In this document: positions 17,368 through 27,684 of the stretch, piece after piece
Numbering within the stretch: the stretch's first letter is position 1
Layout of the letters: every line of letters begins with the position of its first letter
Position numbers and translations under genes: made by a program
NCBI RefSeq assembly: GCF_003671765.1
Contig: NZ_QPIB01000036.1
Span: forward strand, 22,097-86,096
DNA from: Xenophilus sp. E41
Lineage (GTDB): Bacteria; Pseudomonadota; Gammaproteobacteria; Burkholderiales; Burkholderiaceae_C
DNA: 64,000 bases
Direction: 5' to 3'
Notes under the pieces: model-generated
Database searches by the model: none
The model's input: only the letters and a program-made list of their open reading frames with translations
What the model was told of the DNA's origin: nothing

Positions 17368-18174
17368 TCAGGCCGAGGCCATCAAGGCGTCGTCGAAGAT
17401 CGCCACGGCGCGCGTCCAGCCGGCCGATGCACCCCGGATCTTGTGCGGGAAGCAGCTGATGAAGAAGCCATGCGGCGGCAGCGCCTCGAGGTTGTGCAGC
17501 TTCTCGAGGTGGCAGTAGCCGATGTCGCGGCCGGCCTTGTGGCCTTCCCAGATCAGGCCGGCGTCCTGCGTCTCGCCGTATTTCTTCGCGGTGTGCACGA
17601 AAGGTGCGTCCCAGCTCCAGCCGTCGGTGCCGGTGAGGCGCACGCCGCGCTCCAGCAGGTACATGGTGGCCTCGTAGCCCATGCCGCAGCCGCTGGAGAC
17701 GTAGTCGGGCTGCCCGTAGCGCTCGCCGGCGCGGGTGTTGACCACCACGATCTCCAGCGGCTTGAGCGTGTGGCCGACGCGCGCGAGCTCGGCCTCCACG
17801 TCGGCGGCCGTGACCACGTAGCCGTCGGCGAAATGGCGGAAGTCCAGCTTCACGCCCGGCTGGAAGCACCACTCCAGCGGCACCTGGTCGATGGCGATGG
17901 CGGGCTTCTTCTCGCCCAGCGCCTTGTCCATGGTGGAGTGGAAGTGGTAGGGCGCATCGAGGTGCGTGCCGTTGTGGGTGGACAGCTGCACCTGCTCCAC
18001 CGCCCAGCCCTCGCCGTCGGGCAGGTCGGCCTTCTGCAGGCCGGGGAAGAAGGGCGTGATCTGCTCGACGGTGTTCTCGTGCGTGAAGTACTGGATCTTG
18101 GGCGCGAAGGGCGGCGGGTCGCTCAGCACGTCGTTCTCGAGGTAGATGGACAGGTCGACGAATCGGCGGGGCAT
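17368..18174 (-). CDS. Cyclase-family metal-dependent hydrolase (kynurenine formamidase/isatin hydrolase-like)
   Basis: A 268-aa member of the cyclase family (PF04199). The metal signature is H67, H71, D73 and H77 in STHNGTHLDAPYH, with the second shell in SSGCGMGYEA and TDGWSWD. Relatives hydrolyse amides or cyclic amides/lactones such as N-formylkynurenine and isatin. The two possible substrates cannot be separated by eye. It lies between an ABC permease (34 bases) and fahA (13 bases), so it likely acts on the compound imported by this operon before the fumarylacetoacetase step. Confidence 0.85.
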   Translation of the reverse strand: MPRRFVDLSIYLENDVLSDPPPFAPKIQYFTHENTVEQITPFFPGLQKADLPDGEGWAVEQVQLSTHNGTHLDAPYHFHSTMDKALGEKKPAIAIDQVPLEWCFQPGVKLDFRHFADGYVVTAADVEAELARVGHTLKPLEIVVVNTRAGERYGQPDYVSSGCGMGYEATMYLLERGVRLTGTDGWSWDAPFVHTAKKYGETQDAGLIWEGHKAGRDIGYCHLEKLHNLEALPPHGFFISCFPHKIRGASAGWTRAVAIFDDALMASA

Positions 18175-18208
18175 GGCAGGTCTCCTTGGGGTGTTCGTGG
18201 GGATGGAT

Positions 18209-18988
18209 TCAAGGCCGCTGCCAGCGCAGCAGGCGGTGTTCGGCCCAGGCCAGCAGGCCGTTGCTGACGAAGCCGATCAGGCCCAGCAGCACGATGCCGG
18301 CGAAGAGCTCGCTGGCGCGGAAGGCGCGGGCCGCCAGCAGGATGGCCTGGCCCAGGCCGCCCTGCGAGGCGATCATCTCGCCCACCACCGCCACGATCAG
18401 CGCAACGGTGAGGGCAAGGCGCATGCCGGCCAGGATGTCGGGCAGCGCATGCGGCAGGCCGATCTTGAAGATGAAGGCGGTGCGCGACAGCTGCAGGCAG
18501 CGCGTCACCTCGGCCAGCCGTGCATCGACGGTGGCCAGTCCGTGCACGGTGGCCAGCAGCACCGGCCACATGGCACCGAAGGCCACCACCGCCAGCACCA
18601 TGCGCGGGCTCAGTCCGAAGATCGCGATGGCCAGCGGCAGCACCGCCGACGCGGGCAGCGGACGGACGAACTCCAGCATCGGCTGCAGCCAGTCGCGCGC
18701 CGTGGCCGAGGCGCCGATCAGCACGCCCAGCGCCACGCCGGCCAGCGAGGCCAGGAGCCAGCCCTGCAGCATGCGGCCGACGGTGTCCACGGTCCAGGCG
18801 GCCAGCTCGCCCTGGCCGTTGCCGCGCAGGTTGAAGCCTTCGGCCAGCGCGCCCCAGGTGGCCTGCGGCGTGGGCAGGAAGACGCGGCTCACCCAGCCCA
18901 GGTTGCTGGCCGCCCACCACAGCGCGATCACCGCGCCGAGCACCACGGCGGAGCCCAGCCAGCTCGCCGAAGTCGGGCGGTCGTTCAT
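18209..18988 (-). CDS. ABC transporter permease (SsuC/TauC/NitT type)
   Basis: Permease of 259 aa with about six hydrophobic segments. The binding-protein-dependent permease loop lies in the C-terminal half (IVAVVGEMIASQGGLGQ), the pattern common to nitrate, sulfonate and pyrimidine-precursor importers. Its ATG overlaps the stop of the preceding permease by four bases. Two different permeases in one operon imply a heterodimeric channel. The substrate is unknown. Confidence 0.87.
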   Translation of the reverse strand: MNDRPTSASWLGSAVVLGAVIALWWAASNLGWVSRVFLPTPQATWGALAEGFNLRGNGQGELAAWTVDTVGRMLQGWLLASLAGVALGVLIGASATARDWLQPMLEFVRPLPASAVLPLAIAIFGLSPRMVLAVVAFGAMWPVLLATVHGLATVDARLAEVTRCLQLSRTAFIFKIGLPHALPDILAGMRLALTVALIVAVVGEMIASQGGLGQAILLAARAFRASELFAGIVLLGLIGFVSNGLLAWAEHRLLRWQRP

Positions 18989-19750
18989 GCGGCCCCCATC
19001 CGGCGGGCGACATGCCGCTGCAGCCGCAGCATGGCGGCGTTGACCGCATAGCCCACCACGCCGATCCAGCCCAGCCAGGCCAGCATCAGCGCCGGGTCGA
19101 AGCTCTGCTGCGCGATCATCATCGCGTAGCCCATGCCGTGCGGGTTGGCGGCGATCTCCACCGTCACCGCCACCACCAGCGCGATCGCCACGCCCAGGCG
19201 CAGCGCGACGAACAGGCGCGCCGCGATGGCCGGCAGCACGATCTTGAAGGCCCGCTCGCGCGCCGACAGGCCCAGCACGCGGCTCACCTCCAGCAGGCGC
19301 GGCTCCACCTGCCGCACGGCCGCCTGCACCAGCAGCATCAGCGGCCAGAAGGTGGCGAAGGCGACGATGGCCAGTTCCATGCGCACGCCGAAGCCGAACA
19401 TCAGCATGGCCAGCGGGATCAGCGCGACCGAGGGCACGGTGCGCAGCAGCTCGGTCGTCATGAAGCCCATGCGCGCCGCGCGCGCCGACAGCCCCAGCGC
19501 GATGCCGCCGGCCAGCGCCAGCAGGCCGCCCAGGAGCAGGCCCAGCGCCGCGGTGCCGAGCGTGAAGGCGGTGGCCTGCCAGAGCGAGCCGTCCATCGCC
19601 GCGCCGACGAAGGCCCGCAGCGCGGCGCTGACGGGCGCCAGGCTGTCGCTGCCCAGGGCAGAGGCGCGGCGCGCGTAGAGCTCGAAGGCGGCCAGCAGCA
19701 GTGCCGGGATCGCCCAGGGCCGCAGGCGCAGCAGCAGCCCGCGTGCGCGC

Positions 19751-19758
<8 letters not shown>
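18985..19758 (-). CDS. ABC transporter permease, second subunit
   Basis: Permease of 257 aa. The EAA loop is near residues 200-220 ([18 protein letters not shown]). About six membrane segments are evident. Its start overlaps the end of the ATPase gene by eight bases, and its stop overlaps the next permease, so the transporter genes are tightly coupled. It is a paralogue of the 18209 product, and together they form the channel of the NitT/TauT-like importer. Confidence 0.87.
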
Positions 19759-20599
<841 letters not shown>

Positions 20600-20615
20600 G
20601 GCCGGCAGCCGCGCT

Positions 20616-21560
20616 TCAGCGGGCGACCAGGCGCGCCACGTCGGGCATTGTCTTGAGCATGTCCTGCTCTTTCATCAGCCCCACCCAGTAGGCCAGCTGC
20701 TTGTCTGTCACGACCGGGCCCGGCGGCGAGATCTGCACCTTGGCCAGCACCTCCGGCGGCAGCTTGATGTACTTGCCGATGGCCGCGCGCACCCGCGCGT
20801 CGTTCCTGGGCTGGCCCATGAAGGCGGCGGCCTCGACCAGCGACTCGCGGAAGGCGCGCACGGCCTGCGGGTTCTTTTCGGCCCAGTCGCGCCGCGCGGC
20901 GTGCACGATGGTCTGGTTGCCCTCGGGTAGGAAGGTGGAGTAGTAGCTGGCCACGTATCCCGCGCCCGATTCGGTGATGCGGCTCATGAAGGGGTCGGCC
21001 GACACCACCGCGTCCACCGAGCCGCCGCGCAGCAGGTCCGCATGCTGCGGGAAGGCCGCCTCGACGAAGTTGACCTTGCGGTGGTCCACGCCCTGGTCCT
21101 TGAGCCAGGCGCGGAAGGTCACGTGCAGGAAAGCCCCCAGGCCCGGCACGCCGACCTTCTTGCCCACGCAATCCTGCGCCGTCTTGATGCCGCTGCCGGC
21201 GCGTGCCACCAGGCCGAAGCCGGTGATGCCCTTGGACGTGAGGCCGCCGCCGGCCACCAGCACCAGATCCAGCCCGCCGTCCACGGCCTGCAGGAAGACC
21301 GAGGGCGTCGGCCCGCCGATGGTGAGCGAATCGGACTGCAGCGCGGCCGGGATGGTGGAGTTGAGCGGGATGAACTTGGGTTCCACGTCCAGCGCGCGCT
21401 TCGTGAAGTAGCCCTCTTCCCTGGCCACGAAGACTGAGGCGAAGTCGGTCACGGCGGTGAAGCCGAACACGATCTTCGTGCCGGCCTGCGCGCGGGCGGG
21501 CAGGGCGGCTGCGGCGAGGGTGGCGGCGCCCAGCGCCGAGAGTGCGGTGCGTCTTTTCAT
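20616..21560 (-). CDS. ABC transporter substrate-binding protein (NitT/TauT type)
   Basis: A 314-aa periplasmic binding protein of the NMT1/SsuA-like fold. The signal peptide [20 protein letters not shown] carries a twin-arginine start, followed by [18 protein letters not shown]. Ligand-pocket blocks are [15 protein letters not shown] and [11 protein letters not shown]. It starts inside the TetR stop (TGATG) and precedes the ATPase, which places the regulator first in the operon. The ligand is unknown. Relatives bind sulfonates, nitrate, aromatic acids or pyrimidine precursors. Confidence 0.88.
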   Translation of the reverse strand: MKRRTALSALGAATLAAAALPARAQAGTKIVFGFTAVTDFASVFVAREEGYFTKRALDVEPKFIPLNSTIPAALQSDSLTIGGPTPSVFLQAVDGGLDLVLVAGGGLTSKGITGFGLVARAGSGIKTAQDCVGKKVGVPGLGAFLHVTFRAWLKDQGVDHRKVNFVEAAFPQHADLLRGGSVDAVVSADPFMSRITESGAGYVASYYSTFLPEGNQTIVHAARRDWAEKNPQAVRAFRESLVEAAAFMGQPRNDARVRAAIGKYIKLPPEVLAKVQISPPGPVVTDKQLAYWVGLMKEQDMLKTMPDVARLVAR

Positions 21561-22303
21561 CAGGCTTGTCTCCGTGGGGTGTTTTTCTTCGAAGGGGGCA
21601 TGGCCGCGCGTGCCGCGCGCGGGCGCGGCATGGCGGCGCGCAGGCCGCCGGCAATGAAGGTGACCAGCAACGCGCCGCCGGCGGCATCGTTGGCCTGGGC
21701 CTCGCCGCCCGACAGGCGCTCCACGCGCGTGTCCGTCAGGTGGTGCAGCAGCGCACCCAGCGCGAACTGGTAGCCCCAGGCCACCTGCGCGCGCGTGGCG
21801 TGCGGCAGCGCGCGCTGCAGCGCGTCGATGAAGGCGTTGGCCAGCGGGTCGAAGTAGTGGCGCAGCACGCGGTCGGCCTCCTCGGTGGCGTGCGACAGCT
21901 CGCGCGCCACCAGCAGAGCGTAGTACTCGCCCTCGTTGCTCGCGCGCAGCGCCAGCACCGGCGCGGTGAAGGCGTCGATGATGCGCGGCAGCGTGCGCGC
22001 GTCGGCCGCGTCGATGGGCACCGCCGCCAGCGCGGCCAGGCGGCGCTCGATGGTGGGGTTCCAGTGCGCGAAGATGGCCTCGAACAGCGCGTTCTTGGGC
22101 CCGAAGTAGTAGCCCACCAGCGCCAGCGGCACGCCCGCCTCGTCGGCGATCTGGCGGATGCTCACCGCGTGGTAGCCGAAGCGCGCGAACAGCCTTTCGG
22201 CCGCCAGCAGGATCGCCTGCCGACGGTCGGGCCGGGCGTCTGCCGCGGCCGCCGTACGCGCGGCGCGCGGCGGCTTGGGAAGGGCGGACGGCCGGGCACT
22301 CAT
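21560..22303 (-). CDS. TetR-family regulator leading the ABC/cyclase/fahA operon
   Basis: About 247 aa from the ATG at 22301-22303 (MSARPSALPK). An alternative ATG at 22312 exists. An even longer frame to 22348 would overlap the GTACAA operator repeats and is rejected. The N-terminal HTH reads RRQAILLAAERLFARFGYHAVS, then IRQIADEAGVPLALVGYYFG. The C-terminal ligand domain ends in a basic tail (RPRAARAAMPPSKKN). It shares one base with the start of the binding-protein gene. The palindrome upstream is its likely operator, and the regulator probably responds to the imported compound. Confidence 0.88.
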   Translation of the reverse strand: MSARPSALPKPPRAARTAAAADARPDRRQAILLAAERLFARFGYHAVSIRQIADEAGVPLALVGYYFGPKNALFEAIFAHWNPTIERRLAALAAVPIDAADARTLPRIIDAFTAPVLALRASNEGEYYALLVARELSHATEEADRVLRHYFDPLANAFIDALQRALPHATRAQVAWGYQFALGALLHHLTDTRVERLSGGEAQANDAAGGALLVTFIAGGLRAAMPRPRAARAAMPPSKKNTPRRQA

Positions 22304-22321
22304 GCGGCGCATTGAACGGCC

Positions 22322-22348
22322 GTACAAATTTCTTGTACACACGTACAA
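22322..22348. promoter_or_regulatory. Candidate TetR operator between divergent TetR and aacS genes
   Basis: GTACAA-N5-TTGTAC (22322-22338) is a perfect 6-bp-arm palindrome, with a further GTACAA at 22343-22348 spaced four bases away. It lies in the 122-base divergent gap, close to the TetR gene start. Assigning it to the adjacent TetR protein is inference. Confidence 0.65.
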
Positions 22349-22425
22349 ACCCCAAGTCGCGCAGATGACCGCGCCCGGGCCAATCCGTATGGAGCCGACG
22401 CGCCCGCCGCACTACGCTGGCGGCC

Positions 22426-24426
22426 ATGACCGCTCCCAACATTCCCCAGATCCGCCTCTACCAGAACTGGCTGCGCGAGACGCGCGGCCTCGCCTTCGAT
22501 TCCTACGCCGACCTGTGGCAGTGGTCGGTCACCGACCTCAATGCCTTCTGGCAGAGCATCTGGGACTACAGCGGCATGCACTCGCCCACGCCGCACACGG
22601 CCGTGCTGGCCGAGGACCGCATGCCCGGCGCCGTGTGGTTCCCCGGCGCGCAGGTCAACTACGCGCGCGAGGTGCTGCGCCATGCCGACGCCGCGCATGC
22701 CGCGGGCTGCCCCGCCATCGTGAGCGACAACGAACTGGGCGAAGTGCGCGAGATGTCCTGGCCCGAGCTGAAGCGCCAGGTCGCGTCGGTCGCGCTCACG
22801 CTCAGGTCGCTGGGCGTGCAGCGCGGCGACCGCGTCGCGGCCTACCTGCCGAACGTGCCCGAGACGATGGTGGCCTTCCTCGCGTGCTCCAGCATCGGCG
22901 CCGTGTGGAGCGTGTGCGCGCCCGACATGGGCACCGCGGCCGTGGCCGACCGCTTCAAGCAGATCGAGCCCAAGGTGCTCATCGCGGCCGATGGCGTGCA
23001 CTACGGCGGCAAGCCGGTGGACCGCAGCGGCATCGTGCAGGAGCTGCGCGATGCGCTGCCCTCGGTGCGCAAGCTGCTGCTGCTGAAGAGCCCGCACGCG
23101 ACGAGATCGATTGCGCACGACGGCGACTGGGCAGGCGCCACGGCCCGAAACGATGCCGAGGTGGCGGCCTTCGAGCCCGAATGGCTGCCCTTCGACCACC
23201 CGATCTGGGTCGTCTACTCCAGCGGCACCACGGGCCTGCCCAAGCCCATCGTGCACGGACAGGGCGGCATCATCGTCAACATGTACGCCTGCGGGCTGCA
23301 CAACGACGTGGGCGCGAGCTATGGCGACAACAACCGCGGCGAGCGCTACCACTGGTTCAGCTCCACCGGCTGGGTGATGTGGAATTCGCAGCTCTCGGGC
23401 CTGGCCTTCGGCGCCACCATCTGCATTTACGACGGCCACCCCGGCGGCAGCAAGGACAAGCCCGACTGGACCGTGCTGTGGCGCTTCGTCGCGCGGCACC
23501 GGGTCACCTTCTTCGGCGCCGGCGCGGCCTACTTCACCAACTGCATGAAGGCCGGCGTGGTGGCCAAGGACTGCGGCGACCTGTCGCGCGTGCGGGTGCT
23601 GGGCAGCACCGGTTCGCCGCTGGCCGAGGACGTGCAGCGCTGGGGCACGGCGCAGCTCAAGGCCGCCGGCTCGCCCGACCCGTGGTGGTGCAACATCTCG
23701 GGCGGCACCGACTTCTGCGGCGCCTTCGTCGGTGGCAACCGCGAGCTGCCCGAGGTGCCGGGCCAGATGCAATGCCGCCAGCTCGGTGCCAGCGTCGAGG
23801 CCTGGAACGAGAGCGGCCAACCGGTGATCGGCGAGGTCGGCGAGCTGGTGTGCAGCCGGCCCATCCCGTCGATGCCGCTGTACTTCTGGAACGACCCCGG
23901 CAACGCACGTTACCTGTCGAGCTATTTCGACACCTACCCCGGCGTGTGGCGGCATGGCGACTGGATCCGGATCGGCGAGGACGGCGGCTGCGTCATCTAC
24001 GGCCGCAGCGACGCGACCATCAACCGCCAGGGCCTGCGCATGGGCACCAGCGAGATCTACAACGCCGTCGAGGCCCTGCCCGAGGTGATGGACTCGATGG
24101 TGGTCGACCTCGAGTACCTCGGCCGCGACAGCTACATGCCGCTGTTCGTCGTGCTGCGCCCCGGCGTTGCGCTCGACGACGCCATGCGCAGGAAGCTCAA
24201 CGATGCCATCCGCACCGCGCTGTCGCCGCGCTTCCTGCCCGACGACATCTTCCAGGTGGCCGAGATCCCGCGCACCCTGTCGGGCAAGAAGCAGGAACTG
24301 CCGATCAAGAAGCTACTCCTGGGCCAGCCCCTCGAGCGCGTGGTGAACCGCGAGGCCATGGCCAACCCCGGCAGCCTGGACTGGTACGTCGCGCTGGCCG
24401 AGCGGCGGGCGCAGGCGGCGGCCTGA
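22426..24426 (+). CDS. aacS: Acetoacetyl-CoA synthetase
   Basis: A 666-aa acetoacetate-CoA ligase. The N-terminal block (RLYQNWLRETRGLAF, then FDSYADLWQWSVTD) is the ACAS_N-like region of AacS. The AMP loop is YSSGTTGLPKP near residue 263, with later blocks WNISGGTDF-like (CNISGGTDFCGAFVGG) and YGRSDATINRQGLR. The C-terminal lysine in LSGKKQELPIKK is present. It activates acetoacetate to acetoacetyl-CoA. Divergent from the TetR operon ending in fahA, which releases acetoacetate, it likely belongs to the same catabolic unit. Length and motifs are complete. Confidence 0.93.
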   Translation: MTAPNIPQIRLYQNWLRETRGLAFDSYADLWQWSVTDLNAFWQSIWDYSGMHSPTPHTAVLAEDRMPGAVWFPGAQVNYAREVLRHADAAHAAGCPAIVSDNELGEVREMSWPELKRQVASVALTLRSLGVQRGDRVAAYLPNVPETMVAFLACSSIGAVWSVCAPDMGTAAVADRFKQIEPKVLIAADGVHYGGKPVDRSGIVQELRDALPSVRKLLLLKSPHATRSIAHDGDWAGATARNDAEVAAFEPEWLPFDHPIWVVYSSGTTGLPKPIVHGQGGIIVNMYACGLHNDVGASYGDNNRGERYHWFSSTGWVMWNSQLSGLAFGATICIYDGHPGGSKDKPDWTVLWRFVARHRVTFFGAGAAYFTNCMKAGVVAKDCGDLSRVRVLGSTGSPLAEDVQRWGTAQLKAAGSPDPWWCNISGGTDFCGAFVGGNRELPEVPGQMQCRQLGASVEAWNESGQPVIGEVGELVCSRPIPSMPLYFWNDPGNARYLSSYFDTYPGVWRHGDWIRIGEDGGCVIYGRSDATINRQGLRMGTSEIYNAVEALPEVMDSMVVDLEYLGRDSYMPLFVVLRPGVALDDAMRRKLNDAIRTALSPRFLPDDIFQVAEIPRTLSGKKQELPIKKLLLGQPLERVVNREAMANPGSLDWYVALAERRAQAAA

Positions 24427-24558
24427 GCGACTGCGCTCGCCTGCCGCGGTGCGCGCACACCGGCGTGGTGTGAGGCACTTCCCACAGGCATTGGGCGCGG
24501 GGGACGGCGCCCACGCCGCGCCGGGCGTGGCGACATGGTGCATCTCCAGGAGATTTCC

Positions 24559-24807
24559 ATGACCGATCCACGCCATACCAAGCCCGTTACCACCCACTCC
24601 GAACCCGGCGAAGCCCTCGCCGGCGACCGCGGCGAGCAGTCCGGCGTCAACCTGCAGCAAAGCCGCGCCATCGGCCAGGACCCGCCCGAGGAGGGCAGCC
24701 GCATGGGTCGCGAAAAGCTCAAGCAGCAGGGCTACCCCGGCACGCCCGACATCCCCAACGACGCCTGGCAGGACGAGGAAGCCAAGCGCATCGACGCCGA
24801 GCGCTGA
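24559..24807 (+). CDS. Small hydrophilic protein of unknown function (82 aa)
   Basis: The ATG at 24559 follows CCAGGAGA with good spacing, so it is preferred over the in-frame ATG at 24535. The protein is polar, with no membrane segment (NLQQSRAIGQDPPEEG, then KLKQQGYPGTPDIPNDAW). The family was not recognised. It resembles small stress-inducible hydrophilic proteins in composition only. It precedes an MFS gene in the same direction. Confidence 0.65.
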   Translation: MTDPRHTKPVTTHSEPGEALAGDRGEQSGVNLQQSRAIGQDPPEEGSRMGREKLKQQGYPGTPDIPNDAWQDEEAKRIDAER

Positions 24808-24922
24808 ACGTCCGCGCCCCCTCGATCCGGCGTGCGACAGGGCCGCCGGCGGCTCGCGGTTCTAATGCGGGCCCAGCTCCCGCGCATCCCCGCGCGCGCG
24901 AGCCGCCGTCGAGTTCTTTTCC

Positions 24923-26140
24923 ATGGTCAGCCCTGCCACCACGCGCGGCCTGCGCGCGCTCACCGTCGCCTTCGCGCTCAGCCAGTTCTTCCGCACCTGC
25001 CTGGCCGTCATGGCGCCCGAGCTGCAGCAGGACCTGTCGCTGTCGCCCGCAGGCTTCGGCGCGCTGTCGTCCTGCTTCTTCTTCTCCTTCGCGCTCGCGC
25101 AGGTGCCGGTGGGCGTGGCCTTCGACCGCTACGGCGTGGGTGCGCCCACACGCGTGCTGCTGGCGCTGGGCGTGGTGTCTGCGCTGCTCTTCGTGGCAGC
25201 GCCGGGCGGCGGCACGGCGATGGTGGCGCAGCTGGGCCTGGGCCTGGCCTGCGCGCCGGTGTTCATGGGGCTGATGCATCACGCCTCGGCCACCTTGCCG
25301 CCGCAGCGCTATGTCGCGTTCATCGGCCGCACCAATGCGCTGGGCATGGTCGGCGCGCTGCTGGCGACGGCCCCCCTGGGCTGGGCCGTGCACGCGGTGG
25401 GGTGGCGACTGCCCATCGCGCTGGCCGCACTGTGCATGCTCGGTGCATGCGTCGGCGTGTGGCGGCGGGTGCACGACCACGGCCATGCCGACGCGAAGGC
25501 CGAGACGCCCGCCGCCATGGTGGCGGCCAGCGCGCGGCTGCTCGCGCTGCCGGCGATGTGGACCCTGATCCCGCTGTGCGTGGCCATGGCGGCCGGCACG
25601 GCCTTTCGCAATGCCTGGGGCGGGCCCTACCTGGCCAACGTGTTCGGGCTGCAGGCCGGGGCGCGGGGGATGGCGTTGACGGTGCTGAGCCTCGGCGGCT
25701 TCTTCACCGCGCTGTTCCTGCCCTGGCTGGTGCGGCGCGCTTCGATCCGGCGCGCGGTGCTCGGCTGGTCGATGCTGTCCTTCCTGGCCGCCCTGGCGCT
25801 GGCGGCCTGGCCGGCCGCGGGGCTGGGGCCCGACCTGGCGCTGCTCACGCTGCTGGGCACGGTGGGCATGCTGCATCCACTCGTCATGGCGCATGGCCGC
25901 GGCCTCGTGCCGCCCGCCCTGCGCGGGCGCGGGCTGGGGCTGCTCAACAGCTTCGTGTTCCTCGGTTCCGCGCTGGCCGCCTGGGCCTTCGGCCTGATCG
26001 CCGAAGCGGGCCAGCGCCATCAATGGGCGCCGGCGGCCAGCTACGGCGCCATCTTCGGCTGTGCGGCCGCGCTCGTGCTCGCGGGCCTGCTGCCCTACGT
26101 GTTCAGCCCGCGCCCGACGCTCGTGGACGGCCGGTCCTAG
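24923..26140 (+). CDS. MFS transporter (405 aa)
   Basis: Twelve hydrophobic segments. A typical loop 2-3 is present (PVGVAFDRYGVG near residue 70) and no long central loop is seen. The N-terminus SQFFRTCLAVMAPELQQDL suggests a solute carrier of the general MFS_1 type. The ligand cannot be inferred. Its TAG stop overlaps by four bases the stop of the convergent acidic protein gene. An upstream small gene in the same direction is unrelated by sequence. Confidence 0.85.
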   Translation: MVSPATTRGLRALTVAFALSQFFRTCLAVMAPELQQDLSLSPAGFGALSSCFFFSFALAQVPVGVAFDRYGVGAPTRVLLALGVVSALLFVAAPGGGTAMVAQLGLGLACAPVFMGLMHHASATLPPQRYVAFIGRTNALGMVGALLATAPLGWAVHAVGWRLPIALAALCMLGACVGVWRRVHDHGHADAKAETPAAMVAASARLLALPAMWTLIPLCVAMAAGTAFRNAWGGPYLANVFGLQAGARGMALTVLSLGGFFTALFLPWLVRRASIRRAVLGWSMLSFLAALALAAWPAAGLGPDLALLTLLGTVGMLHPLVMAHGRGLVPPALRGRGLGLLNSFVFLGSALAAWAFGLIAEAGQRHQWAPAASYGAIFGCAAALVLAGLLPYVFSPRPTLVDGRS

Positions 26141-26487
26141 GCCGCGCTGTCGTCCTCGTCGTCGGCCAAGCTGTCCGCCGTGGCGACATCGATGTCGTCG
26201 CTGTCTTCGCCGGGCAGCTGACCGGTGCGGTCGGGGAGCACGTCCGCATCGATCTCCGGCGGTGCCGGGTCGGCGGAGGCGCTCTCGCCGGTACCGGCCG
26301 AGTCGCTGGTGCTGTCGTGCGCGATGGGCAGCGCGCCTTCCGAGCCTTCGTCGAGGGACGTGCGGCGCAGGTCGGTCTGCACGTCGCTGCCGCTGTCGCT
26401 GGTGTCGCTCGGGCCGAGGGCGTCGATGTCCTTGCCGGGGGCTTGGGCGGGGGCTCGGCTGCCGCCGAGGAGGGGGTCGGTGCTCAT
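26137..26487 (-). CDS. Highly acidic small protein of unknown function (116 aa)
   Basis: Rich in Asp, Ser and Ala with repeated DS/SD pairs (TSDSAGTGESASADP, ending in LADDEDDSAA). No cysteine and no membrane segment are present, so it is likely disordered. An acceptable GGAGC lies upstream of the ATG at 26485-26487. It ends on the last bases of the convergent MFS gene. The skewed composition could also arise from GC-rich reading chance, so confidence is modest. Confidence 0.55.
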   Translation of the reverse strand: MSTDPLLGGSRAPAQAPGKDIDALGPSDTSDSGSDVQTDLRRTSLDEGSEGALPIAHDSTSDSAGTGESASADPAPPEIDADVLPDRTGQLPGEDSDDIDVATADSLADDEDDSAA

Positions 26488-26606
26488 GGGGTCAATGCTC
26501 CGTTCGTCCAGGGGCCGCGCGCTGCGCGGTGCGATCGACCCACTGTGGGCACGCAGGGGCGAAGGCCGTGTGAGACGGCGCCGACGGCGAACGTCGTCCT
26601 GGCCGT

Positions 26607-26668
26607 TGCTATGAAATCAGGAGCTGGCCGCGCCCAGCTGGCGGGCGCTGCGGGCCTTTTTTGTTTCG
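26607..26668. repeat. Dispersed element B, copy 3 (inverted)
   Basis: On the minus strand it reads GGCCCGCAGCGCCCG, a GGGCGCG arm, CAGCT, then TTTCATAGCAA, the same order as the other copies. It sits in the 201-base gap between the acidic protein gene and the holin-like gene. A T-rich run beside the hairpin suggests terminator activity for the rightward direction. Confidence 0.7.
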
Positions 26669-26688
26669 AGGTGTCCTGGAGCCTGGCG

Positions 26689-27105
26689 TCAGAGCCAGTT
26701 GCCCGTGCCCTGGGGCATCTGAATGGTGGTGGCTGGGTCGCTGCCGCCGAGCAGCGAGCCGATCAGGATGCTGAGGATCGACACGAACAGGCTGGCGAAC
26801 AGGGCGGTCCAGAAGCCCGAGACGCGGAAGCCCTTCACCAGCGCCGCGACCAGCAGGATCATGAGCGCATTGATGACCAGCAGGAACAGGCCGAAGGTCA
26901 GCAGCGTGAGCGGCAAGGTCAGCACGATCAAGAGCGGCTTGACGATGGCATTGGCGAAGCCCAGCAGCAGGGCCGCCACGATCAGCGCGCCGGTGCTGTC
27001 GAACTTCAGGCCGCGGAAGATGTGGCTCGCGACCCAGAGCGATACGGCGGTGATGGCCCAGTGGATGAGGAAGGGCACGAGGTTGGCGAGCATGCGGCCG
27101 ATCAT
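26689..27105 (-). CDS. Phage-holin-family (PF04020-like) membrane protein
   Basis: A 138-aa protein with four membrane segments and the family pattern RGLKFDSTGALIVAALLLG, then NAIVKPLLIVLTLPLT. This is a common chromosomal membrane family named after holins. It does not mark a prophage here, since no other phage gene is present. Start chosen at the ATG at 27103-27105 because of upstream GAGG. An internal ATG at 27093 is possible. Function unknown. Confidence 0.8.
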   Translation of the reverse strand: MIGRMLANLVPFLIHWAITAVSLWVASHIFRGLKFDSTGALIVAALLLGFANAIVKPLLIVLTLPLTLLTFGLFLLVINALMILLVAALVKGFRVSGFWTALFASLFVSILSILIGSLLGGSDPATTIQMPQGTGNWL

Positions 27106-27222
27106 ATCGGCGGCCTCGCGCGGGCGAGGTGCACACCGCAGGCAGCCGACACGGGCCGCAAGCGATCGCCTACGCGCGCGGCGGATCGGGGCAGGAGCAT
27201 GGGCCTGCAAAGGAGATCACCC

Positions 27223-27552
27223 ATGTCCCAAGCCGCCACACACCCCGCTCACCGTGCCACGGGCGCGCGCTGGTCGCAGCGTGTCACCGAGACCAGCGAC
27301 GCGATGGACCTCGATCCGGGCGTCTTCAAGCTCGGCAGTGCGCAGGCCATCGCGCGCTCGCTCAAGCGTTCGGCCGAACGCAGCCGGCGCCGCAAGAGCG
27401 AGCCCTACCGCTCGGCCATGTCGATGCTGACCTTCTACATCAATCGCGCCGGCCACAACCTGTCGCCCACCCGGCTGCGCCGGCTCGAGGCCGCCAAGCG
27501 TGCGCTGAGAAAGCTGTTCAACAAACCGGCAGAACCGGGAACTCGAAGCTGA
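27223..27552 (+). CDS. DUF3175 domain protein
   Basis: A 109-aa protein with the family core RWSQRVTETSDAMDLDPGVF, then ARSLKRSAERSRRRKSEPYR and MLTFYINRAG. AAGGAGA is well spaced before the ATG at 27223. The protein is basic with an Arg-rich helix, which may bind nucleic acid. No function is known to me. The neighbours include a hemerythrin-like protein and small unknowns that look like a stress-linked group. Confidence 0.85.
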   Translation: MSQAATHPAHRATGARWSQRVTETSDAMDLDPGVFKLGSAQAIARSLKRSAERSRRRKSEPYRSAMSMLTFYINRAGHNLSPTRLRRLEAAKRALRKLFNKPAEPGTRS

Positions 27553-27684
27553 GGCGTGCCGGCCGCGACCGATGCGCGCCATGTCGGTCCGTTCGGCAGC
27601 CGCATGCGCTGCATTCCTACTCACCCGGCCCCGGCCGCGGCGCAATTTTGGGCACACCAACCACCCACGACGAAGGAGTCACCC

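Noticed and set aside
22300..23955. Long minus-strand open frame opposite aacS
   Set aside because: Same cause. It shows no motif, while aacS has all its expected motifs.
26689..27105. Holin-family gene as a mark of a prophage
   Set aside because: This family is common as a chromosomal membrane protein. No other phage gene, integrase or attachment repeat is in the surroundings.
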